In this document: positions 1 through 10,600 of the stretch, in pieces
How the letters are laid out: every line of letters begins with the position of its first letter
Numbering within the stretch: the first letter of the stretch is position 1
Assembly (NCBI GenBank): GCA_023052935.1
Contig: CM041297.1
Span: 100,276,484-100,340,483 of the forward strand
Length of the DNA: 64,000 nt
Direction of reading: 5' to 3'
Origin: Piezodorus guildinii
Lineage: Eukaryota; Arthropoda; Insecta; Hemiptera; Pentatomidae
Program-made: the position numbers and the translations under genes
Notes under the pieces: generated by a model
Told to the model about the DNA's origin: nothing
The model's input: the letters and a program-made list of their open reading frames with translations, nothing else
The model's database searches: none

Positions 1-359
1 TAATTATCTTTAAAAGGACCAGCATAGTCGATATGTATTCTTTGCCATGTTTCCGCGGGCTCTTCCCAACTATGTAAAGGGGCTTTTTCAGGGTTATTTT
101 TGATTTCGGCACAACTCTTACAAGATGCTACTAAATGTTCGATTTCAGAATCTATTCCAGGCCAATAGCACAAAGAGCGAGCAATGCTCTTCATTTTAAC
201 TATTCCTATATGAGATGAATGTAATTCTTTTAAAATTTTTGGACGTAATTTTGTAGGAATATAAACTCTGGAACCACGCATAATAATACCTCCATGTAAA
301 CTGTATTCGGAATCTTTAGCTTCACCATTACTTAGTTTATGTTTAAAATGTTTTTCTTC
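1..359 (-). pseudogene. Ty3/Gypsy integrase fragment (zinc-binding N-terminus), runs off window
   Basis: The minus strand is open from 359 to the window edge and reads as the N-terminal part of an LTR-retrotransposon integrase. An HHCC zinc-binding domain is visible: the pair in LHSSHIG, then CKSC, with the typical YWPGID between them. After it comes WQRIHIDYAGPF, the start of the DDE core with its first catalytic Asp. Upstream it is closed by TAG at 360-362, and gag, protease and reverse transcriptase are missing. Only about 30 bp further upstream lies a primer-binding site (391-407), so this is an internally deleted copy. Gypsy assignment is secure from the motifs; the subfamily is inferred only. 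Confidence 0.85.
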
Positions 360-390
360 CTATAGGTTAAGCCTAACTACAGGCTTCATA

Positions 391-407
391 TCCCACCCTC
401 GTCGCCA
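391..407 (-). other. Primer-binding site matching tRNA-Ser 3' end
   Basis: On the minus strand the sequence TGGCGACGAGGGTGGGA is the complement of a tRNA-Ser 3' end (CCCACCCTCGTCGCCA). Its position just before the integrase fragment, with AT-rich LTR-like DNA on its other side, fits the 5' end of a minus-strand Gypsy element. The tRNA identity is from remembered tRNA-Ser sequence. Confidence 0.7.
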
Positions 408-687
408 TTTATTTGTTGTGTATTTCAAAAACTTATAACTATTCACAATTCACAATTACTTTATTAGGTAACCATTACACAAGTCTAAAATCGAACAAAT
501 CTGAAAAACGTGGAATAATAATTAAAACATGTGTTTTTCTTCTTTATATAAACATATGGTTTTATCGATCACATATCGATTAACACTTTAATATATAACA
601 TAAGGTTTTTTTTCCAGAAGGTTATTTATATTTATTTTATAATATGTCTCTTTATTTCACCATTGTAAATAATAATTAATTATCGTT
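408..687 (-). repeat. Probable 5' LTR of the truncated Gypsy element
   Basis: AT-rich DNA directly abutting the primer-binding site on the side where a 5' LTR should be. No second LTR lies in the window, so its outer boundary cannot be set; it may be shorter than given. It contains two ATCGAT sites around 567-586. Confidence 0.4.
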
Positions 688-733
688 GGTAGAAATAATC
701 GGGAGTCAGTCGTTTTTTTAATATTTTAATTTT

Positions 734-772
734 GCCGACGTTTCGTCTCAAACTTGTGAGCCGTCACAGGAC
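734..772 (-). ncRNA. Degenerate hammerhead-like motif (left arm of A)
   Basis: On the minus strand: CTGTGAC in place of CTGATGA, a short helix closed by GGCTC and GAGAC, then GAAACGTC and GGC. The core is mutated, so activity is unlikely. It pairs with 1558-1597 as an arm of element A. Confidence 0.45.
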
Positions 773-1262
773 TACAAACATCAGAACAAAAGAGATACGT
801 ATGAATATGAATAATGAATAAAATAAAATATACAAATGTACATGAATATTATAGATACGAATAATAATAATATGATGATGATAAGTATGAAACCAAAACT
901 TCAGCCTTAAATATAGAGGTAAAAAAAAAAATATAAACCTACCATTACTGAGCCATGTCGAGCATAAACTTAGGAAAACCGAAAACATCAATAGGTGGTA
1001 TGAAGGGGGTTGATGTAAAAACCCCTAATACAGCTTATATATATATTTTTTTTACCTCTATATTTAGGTATGAAATTTTGATTTCATAGTTATCATCATC
1101 ATAGTGTTTATCATATTATTATTATTATTTGTATCTATAATATTTATGTATATTGGTATATTGTGGATATAAATAGTTGACCGTTGAGAATTACTGAAGG
1201 AATTAGTCCGGGTGGCGGTCATTAAATGAAACAACTGAATAGTTTCAACTATTTTATTGTTT

Positions 1263-1301
1263 GCCAACGTTTCGACCCCCATTGTGGGTCATCATCAGGG
1301 C
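1263..1301 (-). ncRNA. Hammerhead-ribozyme-like motif (left arm of B)
   Basis: Minus strand, 39 nt: GCC, CTGATGA, T, helix GACCC/GGGTC, GAAA, CGTT, GGC. Stem I is GCC/GGC. The cleavage triplet would be GTT, which fits the NUH rule. One unpaired base lies between CTGATGA and stem II, unlike the textbook core. Confidence 0.6.
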
Positions 1302-1356
1302 GTCTGGTAGGCGAGTGGAAAAATTTTCCAATTCAGTTCCCACTCGCCTACCAGAC

Positions 1357-1395
1357 GCCCTGATGATGACCCACAATGGGGGTCGAAACGTTGGC
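1357..1395 (+). ncRNA. Hammerhead-ribozyme-like motif (right arm of B)
   Basis: Exact inverted copy of the motif at 1263-1301: GCC, CTGATGA, a five-pair stem II, GAAA, CGTT and GGC. Followed by AACAATAAAATAG, an A/T-rich tail seen after other copies. Confidence 0.6.
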
Positions 1396-1557
1396 AAACA
1401 ATAAAATAGTTGAAACTATTCAGTTGTTTCATTTAATGACCGCCACCCGGACTAATTCCTTCAGTATATTGGTATATTTTTTATTTTATCGTTGTCTCAA
1501 CATTCATAATTTTTCTTTATCATATTCATATGTATCTCTTTTGTTCTGATGTTTTTA

Positions 1558-1597
1558 GCCCTGATGATGGCTCACTCTTTTGAGCCAAAACGTCGGC
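1558..1597 (+). ncRNA. Degenerate hammerhead-like motif (right arm of A)
   Basis: GCC, CTGATGA, helix GGCTC/GAGCC, then AAAA where GAAA is expected, CGTC and GGC. The change of the first core G to A should abolish catalysis; stems I and II are intact. Confidence 0.5.
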
Positions 1598-1715
1598 CAA
1601 AAAGTAAAATATTAAAAAAAAAAGACTGAGTACTGGTTATTTCTACATACCTATGATAATTTCTACAGTCGACTATACATCCTCAAAGTAATATGTAATA
1701 AATTATGTTTCTTTT

Positions 1716-1830
1716 GTCTGTTGGCCAGACATATTATATATTTTAATTGCACTTAACTGTTATACTTAAGGGACCCCGCCCCAGAATGATTTTTTTTTTC
1801 TATTCTATTCTGCTCTATACAACTTACATG
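1716..1830 (+). repeat. 3' tail of a LINE family (solo)
   Basis: Shares CTGTTGGCCAGACATATTAT and the later TTAAGGGACC...CCCAGAAT block with 39457-39503 plus 40399-40470, where it follows a LINE C-terminal coding fragment. Here it stands alone, as a severely 5'-truncated insertion. It supplies the empty-site sequence for the mariner at 39504-40398. Confidence 0.6.
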
Positions 1831-2856
1831 AGAGTAATTAGCAAAGAATGTTTTCAGTCAATAAGTGATAATATTTGTGATGTTTATCCATAATGTGATT
1901 TTACAGCGTTAACTTAAATTAATTATTTTCTAAGTAATGAGATGTAGTACCTTGTGATTTGATTATTATAACTTTACTTGAGTGTTATAAGTATTAATTT
2001 ATTTTATAAATATACTAGAGGATTTGAAATATTTTTCTTTATTTAGTTAGATAAGCTAAAACTAGTTCGAATTTCAAACCTTAAAGAATAATATAGTTTT
2101 ATAGGATTTAAAAATATAAACCCATTTCAAAACTGGAGCTTTGGTGTACATTCTCCTCAAAGGATGGTTTCTGAAACGAAAGCCATTCAGATTTTTACGG
2201 TCGCTGATAAGAGAATATTACTCAAAAGTAGTTTGACGTCAATGGTTCTGAGTTGCCGTCAAGAAATACCAGCCCTTAATCACGTTGCAACACAGTCCAC
2301 AAACCTGTGGTGGGGAGGGAAAAAAAAAGAACTTGCATACCAAAGGGAATCTTCTCAGTCCTTTGTTGAACAGGTTTAATTTCCTAAGGCAGCAATCATG
2401 TCTAGAAGAAGCTGTTAAGCAAGAATTATTGTAAGAAACAAAAATATTAAACAAATACGACCGAATAGTTATATGTTTTTTATGAATTAAAAAGTGTTTC
2501 AATGTTGATTCTTAGCGCCTTCAAACGTAGAAAATGACGTTTCATCTCGACCCAGGAGAATAAATAGTTTAGTGAAATCTAAAGTATAATCAAATGATTA
2601 AAGTTATATTTAATTAAAATACCGAAAATAGATTTATGTCGGTGGAGTTGACATTATACGGTTAACAGAATATATTGATGTTCACCCCTTTTTCCTCCCC
2701 ACGACAAATATCATTTTAAGAAATATTTTATATACATAAAAAAAGAAAAGAAAAGAAGATTGTTGATAGACAATTTACAACTGCATCAGTAATATATTAA
2801 GTAAATGTAAGCAAAACCATAAAAAGACATAACACACATTTAGATTGTTTGTTTAT
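1831..2856. other. No gene seen
   Basis: AT-rich DNA with short open frames (such as 2164-2379) that lack any recognisable motif or codon signal. Confidence 0.6.
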
Positions 2857-3129
2857 CTTATTTAACGTCACTTTATGCTACTATGGCTAATCGGACAATT
2901 CTACAGTGGGAGTCCTAAATTTTGCCTACCCAGGTTTTATTAGGATAGGGATCTTTAACGAGTACCTGACATCGCACAGGCTCGAGACCACCTTTTTACG
3001 TCCCCTCCGAAGGACGGCATCACTAAGGATTTTTTGCTCCCAATAAAAATCCCTAGAGCTACCTGCGGCTTTGAATCCGTGACCTTTGGTATAGGCTGTT
3101 ATGCAAGTTACCATGCTACGGGTGATCTC
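2857..3129 (-). mobile_element. SINE family 1 copy (tRNA-headed)
   Basis: Read on the minus strand it starts with a degenerate box A and a box B (GTCACGGATTCAAAGCC), continues with the family body (two ATCCTTAGTG-like blocks, GAGCCTGTGCGATGTC, CCTAATAAAACCTGG) and ends in an AAATAA-type tail. At least five other copies occur in the window. The tRNA-like head gives an internal RNA polymerase III promoter; the element needs a LINE in trans. Confidence 0.8.
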
Positions 3130-3159
3130 TACACATTTAGAGAAACCACCCATTGTCAG

Positions 3160-3460
3160 CCAAAAAAAAGTATGAGGTCTCGGCACCATCTTCTTTTCAG
3201 TCACCTCAAAGGATCATCAGGAATCAAAGAGGAAGCAAGGATCATAACTAGTGGGTCCTTGTGGGAATGGATTTTGTCATAAAAGTAAGGAGCATTGAGG
3301 ATTTTGGATTATAAGGATTGTGTTGTGTTAAGTAAAGCCCCAAAGCTCTCTTCCGGAATTCCATATCGACCTTATAATTGTCATTTAGATGAGTATTTTG
3401 TAGTTAATTGGAAGATTTGAACGTTTGTCAAATAAGTATTAAAGTAACCGAAAACGTTGG
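3160..3460 (-). pseudogene. Jockey-type LINE C-terminal fragment
   Basis: The minus strand encodes, across frames, pieces such as NAPYFYDKIHSHKDPLV and IPDDPLR.LKRRWCRDL. This matches the ending seen in seven or more other fragments here (PDNPPRRLKRRWPRDL). It covers only the reverse transcriptase tail, is frameshifted, and is dead. Confidence 0.7.
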
Positions 3461-3965
3461 ACATTTTGTATTCAAAATGTGAATTTCGATATTTTAGCAA
3501 AAGTGAAAAATAACAAAAAACAATGCAATGAATTTTGGATAATTAAGAAAGCTTTTTAGTTTTGAAATTCACTGACGATACCATGGAAATAAGTTATAAA
3601 TGATTTTTGAGTTATATCCTCAGGAACTATTAAATAGATGTGTGTTTTCTGGGTTATCGTGACATTTGGTTTCTAATTTTATACAATAATCTATTATATC
3701 TTTTTAATGCTATTTAATAATTATACACTTTGGAACCATAATTAATTATTTTTCTCACTGTAATCTAATAGTTCAGAAAGATTTCTTCACTTACTTAAGC
3801 TTCCAATTCAGCTTGAACCTTCTAAAAATTGTCATTTATTTCCCATAATCTGTTAAATAGTAAGTTATTTTCTCAATAGACAGTGATGATTTTTGAGATT
3901 CTTGTAATAACTTCTTCAGTCTTGTAAGTTGATTTTGACAAGCTGTACGTTTTGATTTAAATTTA
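3461..3965. other. No gene seen
   Basis: AT-rich spacer; no open frame or repeat boundary recognised. Confidence 0.5.
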
Positions 3966-4875
3966 TCCATCGTCGGAAATATTATATTTTCTTAATGCTA
4001 TTAAATAATTATACACTTAGGAACCATACTTAATCACTCTTTATTATTCTCAAAATTCGAACAGCTGTATTTATTTAACATCTGTTTTATTAAATATATA
4101 ATATAATCTTTTCTAATTTATTGATACTAGGGTGTAATTAAATATGTGGTAGATAGTGAAATTATTGCAAAGTAAATCGTCCAAGTTAAACGGACACGTT
4201 AAACTCTAATTTTCGGAGAAAATGTTTATTGGTCTCAATAAAACTAAATACATTTTTTATATTAATTGTTTCTTCTTAAAATAATATAAAATAAAATGAT
4301 TTTTACTTATAATTAAATAGATTTACTATCACATAGAACACTTTTAATGGGGATATATTAAATACTTTTTAAATTATGGCAGACGTATTCCAAGTCCTTT
4401 CACTAATAATGGCCTTTCCCCCAAAAGTTCTTTTCATTTACCAAAGGATAGTGCTAAATTCGAAATTCGAATCATGCTCTGTTCGGAAGAATTAATGATA
4501 ATGTACATTTTACAAGAATATTACAGACAATACGGTCTGGTTCTTGATATCGACAAAGCGAAAGTTTGTATTTGTTTTGGAAAGAGAAAGGAATCTATTT
4601 TAATCGGCATAGTTATAAGCTGGTACACAAATATTTCAAATCGTATACATACTCGGTAGTCTAGTCAGTCTTTCTAGCAAAATACTATTTTCTGTTCTAT
4701 GGAAACGTATAATTCATCTAAGTAATAAATAATCTTAAGTACCCCAAAACATTCCCGTGAAAGATTATTTAACTCTCTAGATAAAGTTATGAAGTCATCT
4801 TCGGAGGAAATTTGAATATTTTCAGGTACTGGAATGTAGTAAAAAAAAAAAAAAAAATGATAGTTATAGAAAATC
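3966..4875 (+). repeat. Direct-repeat unit, first copy
   Basis: Matches 6063-6905 closely over most of its length, including the shared block beginning ATGGCAGACGTA and the short open frame encoding RIMLCSEELMIM in both. A shorter third copy is at 5889-6062. The open frames (61 and 97 codons) are conserved only because the DNA is duplicated; no protein family is recognised. Confidence 0.75.
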
Positions 4876-4879
4876 AAAA

Positions 4880-5445
4880 TAATTTAACTTGCATCCTCAC
4901 ACAAGATTGAAACGACAAGAAACTGCTTGAAGATATCGATTACTATAAAACCAGACAAACGTTCAAAACTTCCAGCATATTACAAAAGACTCATTTACAT
5001 CACTATTATCAGACTGTTTGGGCATATGGATTCGAGCATTGGGACTAAACTAAACCATCTGATTACTCCAGTATCCAACCCTTACAATACAAAATCATTC
5101 GCAAAATTCTGAAGCCCATTATTTTGTCACAAATCAACTCCTCCATAATGACCCAAACATCCCATTTGTTGCAGACCTAACCCGTCATACATACAACTCT
5201 TGCCATTCTAATCTCCCTGCCCACACAAACCCACTCTCCCTTAATCTTCCTTAGATATCCTGATAACCTTCCAAGGCGATTGAAAATAAGGTAGCCTCGG
5301 GACCTAGTGCCTAAAAATAGTTAGTGAAGTGTTACCACTGGGTAGTTCTTTCTCAAGACATTTTCCCGACTTTTCTCTACTGTACATATTTACTCATTCT
5401 GTTGTATAATTAAGTTCTAAATTACAATAAATATAAAAAATAAAA
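4880..5445 (+). pseudogene. Jockey-type LINE fragment with 3' end
   Basis: The plus strand encodes in shifting frames DKRSKLPAYYKRLIYITIIR, then NDPNIPFVADLTR and AHTNPLSLNL, the usual C-terminal block of this LINE family, and ends in an A-rich tail (about 5420-5445). Frames change at least twice. Start truncated; dead on arrival. Confidence 0.75.
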
Positions 5446-5725
5446 AATTTGCTTTTTCCTGCTAGGTAAAAAATTCACTTTTTTTTATAGATTCAGTAAG
5501 ATTGGACGTGATTAATCTGGTTGTTATCGTAAAGCTCATAAAATGTACGTAAAGTAATATGATTTAGCCCAAAACCAATTCCAAATTGTACCTATTAGAA
5601 ATAGAAATGAAAGTATTGATTACTAAAAATAATCATTTATTCCTGGAGATATCTCCTCTCCTTTTAGAAAGAAAAATGTCCTTGGGAATAAGAGATATGA
5701 AATTACTAAGCGTAACTTTTACTTT
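5446..5725. other. No gene seen
   Basis: Short AT-rich spacer; a 68-codon open frame at 5586-5792 runs into repeat R1 and is not a gene. Confidence 0.5.
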
Positions 5726-7075
5726 CACTTACCTGTCTATGAAATACATAGTAAGGGAAAGTATTGCGATCGTGAAAATTTTCGAATTCTAGTTTTCAAC
5801 GGAAATACATGTTTTAGGGTCCCCTGAGTCCAAATAACCAAGTCTCGAAAAAAGGTCTGTATGTGAGTGTGGTAAGACTAGCGCAAAAACTGATTGTTTC
5901 TTCTTAAAATAATATAAAATAAAATAATTTTTACTTATAATTAAATAGATTTACTATCACATAGAACACTTTTAATGGGGATATATTAAATGCTTTTTAA
6001 ATTATGGCAGACGTATTGCAAGTCCTTTCACTAATAATGGCCTTTCCCCCAAAAGTTCTTTCCATTTATCCATCATCGACAATATTATATCTTCTTTATG
6101 CTATTAAATAATTATACACTTAGGAACCACACTCTTTATTATTCTCAAAATTCGAACAGCTGTATTTTATTTAACATCTGTTTTATTTAATATATAATAT
6201 AATCTTTTCTAATTTATTGATACTAGGGTGTAATTAAATATGTGGTAGATAGTGAAATTATTGCAAAGTAAATCGTCCAAGTTAAACGGACACGTTAAAC
6301 TCTAATTTTCGGAGAAAATGTTTATTGGTCTCAATAAAACTAAATACATTTTTTTATTAATTGTTTCTTCTTAAAATAATATAAAATAAAATAATTTTTA
6401 CTTATAATTAAATAGATTTACTATCACATAGAACACTTTTAATGGGGATATATTAAATACTTTTTAAATTATGGCAGACGTATGGCAAGTCCTTTCACTA
6501 ATAATGGCCTTTCCCCCAAAAGTTCTTTCCATTTACCAAAGGAGAGTGCTAAAAAGGGTTAGATTCGAAATTCGAATAATGCTCTGTTCCGAAGAATTAA
6601 TGATAATGAACATTTTACAAGAATATTACAGACAATACGGTCTGGTTCTTGATATCGACAAAGCGAAAGTTTGTATTTGTTTTAGAAAGAGAAAGGAATC
6701 TATTTTAATCGTCATAGTTATAAGCTGGTACACAAATATTTCAAATCGTATACATACTTGGTAGTCTAGTCAATCTTTCTTAGCAAAATACTATTTTCTG
6801 TTCTATGGAAATGTATAAATAATCTTAAGTACCCCAAAACATTCCCGTGAAAGATAATTTAACTCTCTAGATAAAGTTATGAAGTCATATTCGTAGGAAA
6901 TTTTAGGCACTTACCTGTCTATGAAATACATAGTAAGGGAAAGTATTGCGATCGTGAAAATTTTCGAATTCTAGTTTTCAACGGAAATACATGTTTTAGG
7001 GTCCCCTGAGTCCAAATAACCAAGTCTCGAAAAAAGGTCTGTATGTGAATGTGGTAAGTCTAGCGCAAAAACGAA
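5726..7075 (+). repeat. Tandemly repeated block (R1 head plus duplicated unit), period 1182 bp
   Basis: The R1 head at 5731-5888 recurs at 6913-7070, offset by 1182 bp, and the stretch between them (5889-6905) holds one partial and one nearly full copy of the unit at 3966-4875. The layout indicates at least two duplication steps. No gene is carried. Confidence 0.75.
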
Positions 7076-7362
7076 AAGACGTTCAAAACTCAAATTTTAT
7101 ATTTAAGAAAACTATACGCCCGAGACGTTCAAAACTCAAATTTTATATTTAAGAAAACTATACGCCCGAAAGGTTACAGCAACTTTTACACTAATACTAT
7201 GCATTTTGTATCTTTATTACGATTTTCTCAAAAACGGCTCCAACGAATTTCATTAAACTCACCGCATCGATATAAAATTTAATGGGGTCTAATATGATGT
7301 GGGTTTCGCTCTGATTAAAATAGTCTGACAAGACTTAAGTGCCGATATTTTAGTCATCAGGA
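7076..7362 (+). repeat. Dispersed repeat R1, middle part, with a 46-bp tandem duplication
   Basis: Contains the R1 blocks TTCTCAAAAACGGCT and AAAATTTAATGGGG. The segment 7081-7126 is repeated directly at 7127-7170. Confidence 0.7.
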
Positions 7363-7442
7363 CTTTTCGGTTGAATTGGAGAACCTGACTGAGAGAGACT
7401 GCGATTGACTGGCTGTGTCAGCTTCTCTTGTTCAGCCGACAA

Positions 7443-7481
7443 GCCCTGATAAAGACTTCAACGAAGAGTCGAAATGTTGGT
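7443..7481 (+). ncRNA. Orphan hammerhead-like motif
   Basis: GCC, CTGATAA, helix GACT/AGTC, GAAA, TGTT, GG. Core base G8 is changed (CTGATAA), so it is probably inactive. Downstream 7500-7550 (reverse complement GAAGGATGATATGGTCCAGG) resembles the ends of elements B and D, so this is one arm of a decayed family member. Confidence 0.45.
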
Positions 7482-7550
7482 TCATAAATAGTTGTTCACT
7501 ATTTTCTAATAATTTTTACCCGACACCTGGACCATATCATCCTTCATATT

Positions 7551-8835
7551 TGTTACACGGTCAAATGTTTTATATTAAATAACACTTTTTCAGTTATTCA
7601 GAGAAAAACAGATTAAATAAAAAATTGCTACTTAGATAAAACTTATGCAAACAATGTTCAGCCTTAACCTTATTTCCTCTAAGTAAATTGATCTAATTAA
7701 TGCTCGTTAGTTTTTTTAATTGAATTATTTTATAATGAATTCTGTAAAATACACCCAAGTCATTTTTAAATTAACTGAGGAAATATTAATGTTTTGAAAT
7801 GAATGATTCTGTAATTGTAATTTTGTAAAATTACTAGGGGATTAAGAATTCGATAAATCGGATATTACTTTTGAGATGAGTTCTGCAGATGTTAGTGTAC
7901 ACACACTACTTAAGTCTGATGCAATATGGGTTTAGTATCTCGAGAAACTGAAGGAGAATAATAAATTGGCAGTATTAATCGCATAAGGAGTCGGTTGTTT
8001 TAGTTCAGTGAACAACATTTAAACTTTTATAAATTCCACCAAGTTCCGCGGTATAGTTGCTACAGAGTGGAGAAAGGAAAACAGATGTTGGCCGCCCTCA
8101 CACACGACCGAAGGAATTCTTAAAGCCATCAGTATATATATAATCAGCAACACCGAGTTTATCTTGAAGTTTTTGAAATTGCATGCTTATATGTGTGTGG
8201 AAATGTGTTTTGTGAGATTATAGAAAGACATACTTATGATTTACTGGTTTTCCAAGTCAGGGAGCAATTTACATTTTTTTCTACATACTAAAGCTCTATG
8301 AGAATGTATTATTTTATCCTGTTCTGCGACTGACTTAACTTTCAATCTCCTTTATTGTACAATAAATAAGAAACAAATGTATCAATTACAAAAACAAATA
8401 ATGCAACAGTTCAGACCTTGAAGACCTTACATTATCGTTTGATGTTAAAATACCAATAAATAGTTGTGACTGACTATTAAAATTGTATAATTTATGTACT
8501 TAAATATCTTTTACTGTAACTGTGTTACATTTTAAGATTGAGTAATGATATTATATCAGTGTATTGTTTACAAAATAGTAATTCTTTGAGTATAACAATA
8601 GAGCTGATGGCACTGATACCCATTTTTTGTGTTAAGGGCATATGACAAACTAAATTATAACTAACTTAGTGTCTAATTATTTATAACTAATGTACTAATA
8701 AAAACTGACATTTATGTAGTGTTTCGCAATCGTACTGGAGCCGGTGATGGAGTTATCGTATTGATTGAAGGATTTATTAATGATTTTAATGAATCAAAAA
8801 ATTTAATATGGCGTTGTTTAATGTAGTCTGAAATT
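7551..8835. other. No gene seen
   Basis: AT-rich, no supported coding frame, no repeat of the named families recognised. Confidence 0.5.
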
Positions 8836-9055
8836 GTTGGTTACCAACTTTTACCTTTTTAAATGTAGTTGAACGGGTCATCTTTCTGAGCATCGTGTTT
8901 TGAAATCTTTGAAGGTGTTTCAGTGTGCCTTCTTTTAGGTGAGTAAACAGTGGCGCACCATACATCAGTGCAGGGCGTAATATGGCTTTATAGATAAGAG
9001 TTTTAGTCTTAGTGAGAGAGCTGGGGCCGTTAGGAAGTGACGAAATCGGTATGAT
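8836..9055 (-). pseudogene. Jockey/I-type LINE reverse transcriptase C-terminal fragment
   Basis: One minus-strand frame reads LIYKAILRPALMYGAPLF followed by HLQRFQNTMLRKMTR. This is the thumb-side block of Jockey- and I-group LINE polymerases (usually Y-K-x-L-I-R-P-x-L-x-Y-x-x-P). It is short, isolated and truncated on both sides. Confidence 0.75.
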
Positions 9056-9600
9056 ATGATCGGTATGGATTTCGCTGGCAATTCAAACGTTCTAAATCCT
9101 GGGAATGTTTAAATATTTGTCGATAAGTTACTCAAACCCTTAATAGCGGATCCAAACAGAGATAACAATGGGCGAGGGAAATGGGTGACGGTGCTTTCTA
9201 GGCCGGCAGTTCGCCCATGACCGCCAGCCCTCCTTCTTCACGTTAGTCTCGCTAATTTACACAGCCTCCGAAGAAGCGAGAGAAAATCTCTTTAATGGCA
9301 AAAAACCTGGAGAAAGAGGCGATATTGTCTTTTGTATAAGCCGAACACTTTTCCATTGGAAAGAGTTTCACTTTCGTTGTTTTTAAATTTCATCAATAGC
9401 CGACAGGAATATAGGAGATCAAACAAATCAAAACAATAATCTGGAAATTCCAAATCTCTGTAAATATTGAGAAAATTCTTGTTAAAATAGCTTGCTTCCG
9501 GAATCTAATTGAAAATTCTTCATCCTTGGACCTTTCTGCTTTTCAACTTAAGCATTTATTTTAACTAGTTGATGTCCAGCTCTCTCTCATCTATATCCTT
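9056..9600. other. No gene seen
   Basis: Slightly more GC-rich at 9150-9300 but without a recognised frame. May be LINE-derived. Confidence 0.4.
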
Positions 9601-9732
9601 TCGGATTTTACCTATTGAGATTGAAAGTATACCATCGAGTGTATCTTGAACTTAAAATTTTCCAATTTGTGATTACAGACAAATGTATATTACGACCAGA
9701 ACAGCGAAGAGTGTGGTTCACATTTCCAATCC

Positions 9733-9966
9733 TTGAGAGCTAGAAAACCTTCCTATATTTTTTACCTCCTTACTCCATGCACTTCAGGGCACACAAGATC
9801 CCATCCAACCGATTTATATTCACCCTCTCATAAAACTGCTTCTTTTGAAAAGTCCTATATCATCCGTGCTACCGCACTTTGGAACTCTTTACCCATTTCC
9901 CTCCATATAGTGTCATCCCTAACCACTTTCAAATGCCATTTATTTATCCACATCCTTAAAAATTAA
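9733..9966 (+). pseudogene. LINE C-terminal coding fragment (family with SFxxRxxxLWNSLP ending)
   Basis: The frame contains LYSPSHKTASFEKSYIIRAT followed by ALWNSLP and FKCHLF, the typical last 60 residues of many LINE polymerases. It ends in a stop at 9964-9966, then a 3' untranslated region to about 10170. Related fragments are at 16110-16690 and 39030-39250. No 5' part is present. Confidence 0.75.
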
Positions 9967-10129
9967 TCTTTCGCACACATATGTTAAATCTTGATTTGAC
10001 AATACGCAACTAAACTCATTCGAATTTGTTATCTGTTTATTTAATTTTGACTTAATGTAATTTAATATTTGGCTAAATGTTCATGTAATAAATGAAGCCG
10101 GACAACCTGGACTTCTTCTGTTCATTGTA

Positions 10130-10172
10130 CCTTATTCTTAGGGGACGAAATGTCCCAAAATAAATATTACTT
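10130..10172 (+). repeat. LINE 3'-terminal stem-loop
   Basis: TTCTTAGGGGACGAAATGTC followed by CCAAAATAAA forms a GGGAC/GTCCC hairpin. The same place in the other tails has GGGACCCAGTCCC (40419-40432) and GGGACCCCGCCCC (1771-1783). Confidence 0.55.
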
Positions 10173-10334
10173 TTCATTTAATTTCAAAAGCTGGGTAAAA
10201 TGTCACTCAATTGTAGGAGATTCACTTTAGATTATTCGATTCATTTTGAACATGAAAGTATATTGATAAAAGATCCGTAAAGATTATTTAAACATAATAT
10301 CTCCTTAGAGGTGTGGCGGATAGAGATTAAATAC

Positions 10335-10600
10335 AGGGTGAGTGATATTGAACTTTTTAATTTCAATGAGGTGCATAATGAAAACAAAGCAATGCAATGA
10401 AAATTATTTTATTATTTGAAAGACTCTGGAATACAGTTTTACTTTATTATGATTTGAAAATCATATCTTGTAAATGTCTTCAATGGAACTTCTAACGCAT
10501 ATATCTCTCGGCTGTCTTATGTCATTGCGAGGTGATATTGGGTTGCCCACCAGATCTCCTGTTTTAACCCCATGCGAATTCTTTTTGGGGGGAGGAGGGT
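10335..10600 (+). pseudogene. Tc1/mariner-superfamily transposase remnant
   Basis: One frame near 10500-10590 reads GDIGLPTRSPVLTPCEFFLG, matching the third-Asp block usually written RSPDLTPCDFFLWG; here the catalytic Asp is Val. The upstream ACAGGGTGAGTGATATTGAA (10335) resembles terminal repeats of such elements. A highly decayed, deleted copy. Confidence 0.55.

Larger units (their letters stand above)
1163..1463. mobile_element. Fold-back element B, perfect 125-bp inverted repeat, 15-bp target duplication
   Basis: The segments 1194-1318 and 1340-1464 are exact reverse complements over 125 bp with a 21-nt loop. The insertion is flanked by the direct repeat GTATATTGGTATATT (1148-1162 and 1464-1478), and the uninterrupted sequence continues element A on both sides, so B inserted into A. 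Each arm holds a hammerhead-like motif facing outward. There is no reading frame. The perfect arms imply a recent event or gene conversion between arms. Confidence 0.85.
688..1654. mobile_element. Fold-back element A with hammerhead-like motifs in both arms
   Basis: The left part (688 to about 1010) and the right part (about 1045 to 1654) are diverged inverted copies. Each ends in the sequence GTAGAAATAA or its complement, and each carries a CTGATGA-like ribozyme motif 45-57 bp inside the end (734-772 minus, 1558-1597 plus). The right arm is split by a second palindromic element at 1163-1463. No coding capacity is seen. No clear target duplication for A itself. Confidence 0.7.

Noticed and set aside
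7081..7170. Tandem units as a possible CRISPR-like array
   Set aside because: Only two adjacent 46-bp copies, no spacers, within repeat R1 of an animal genome.
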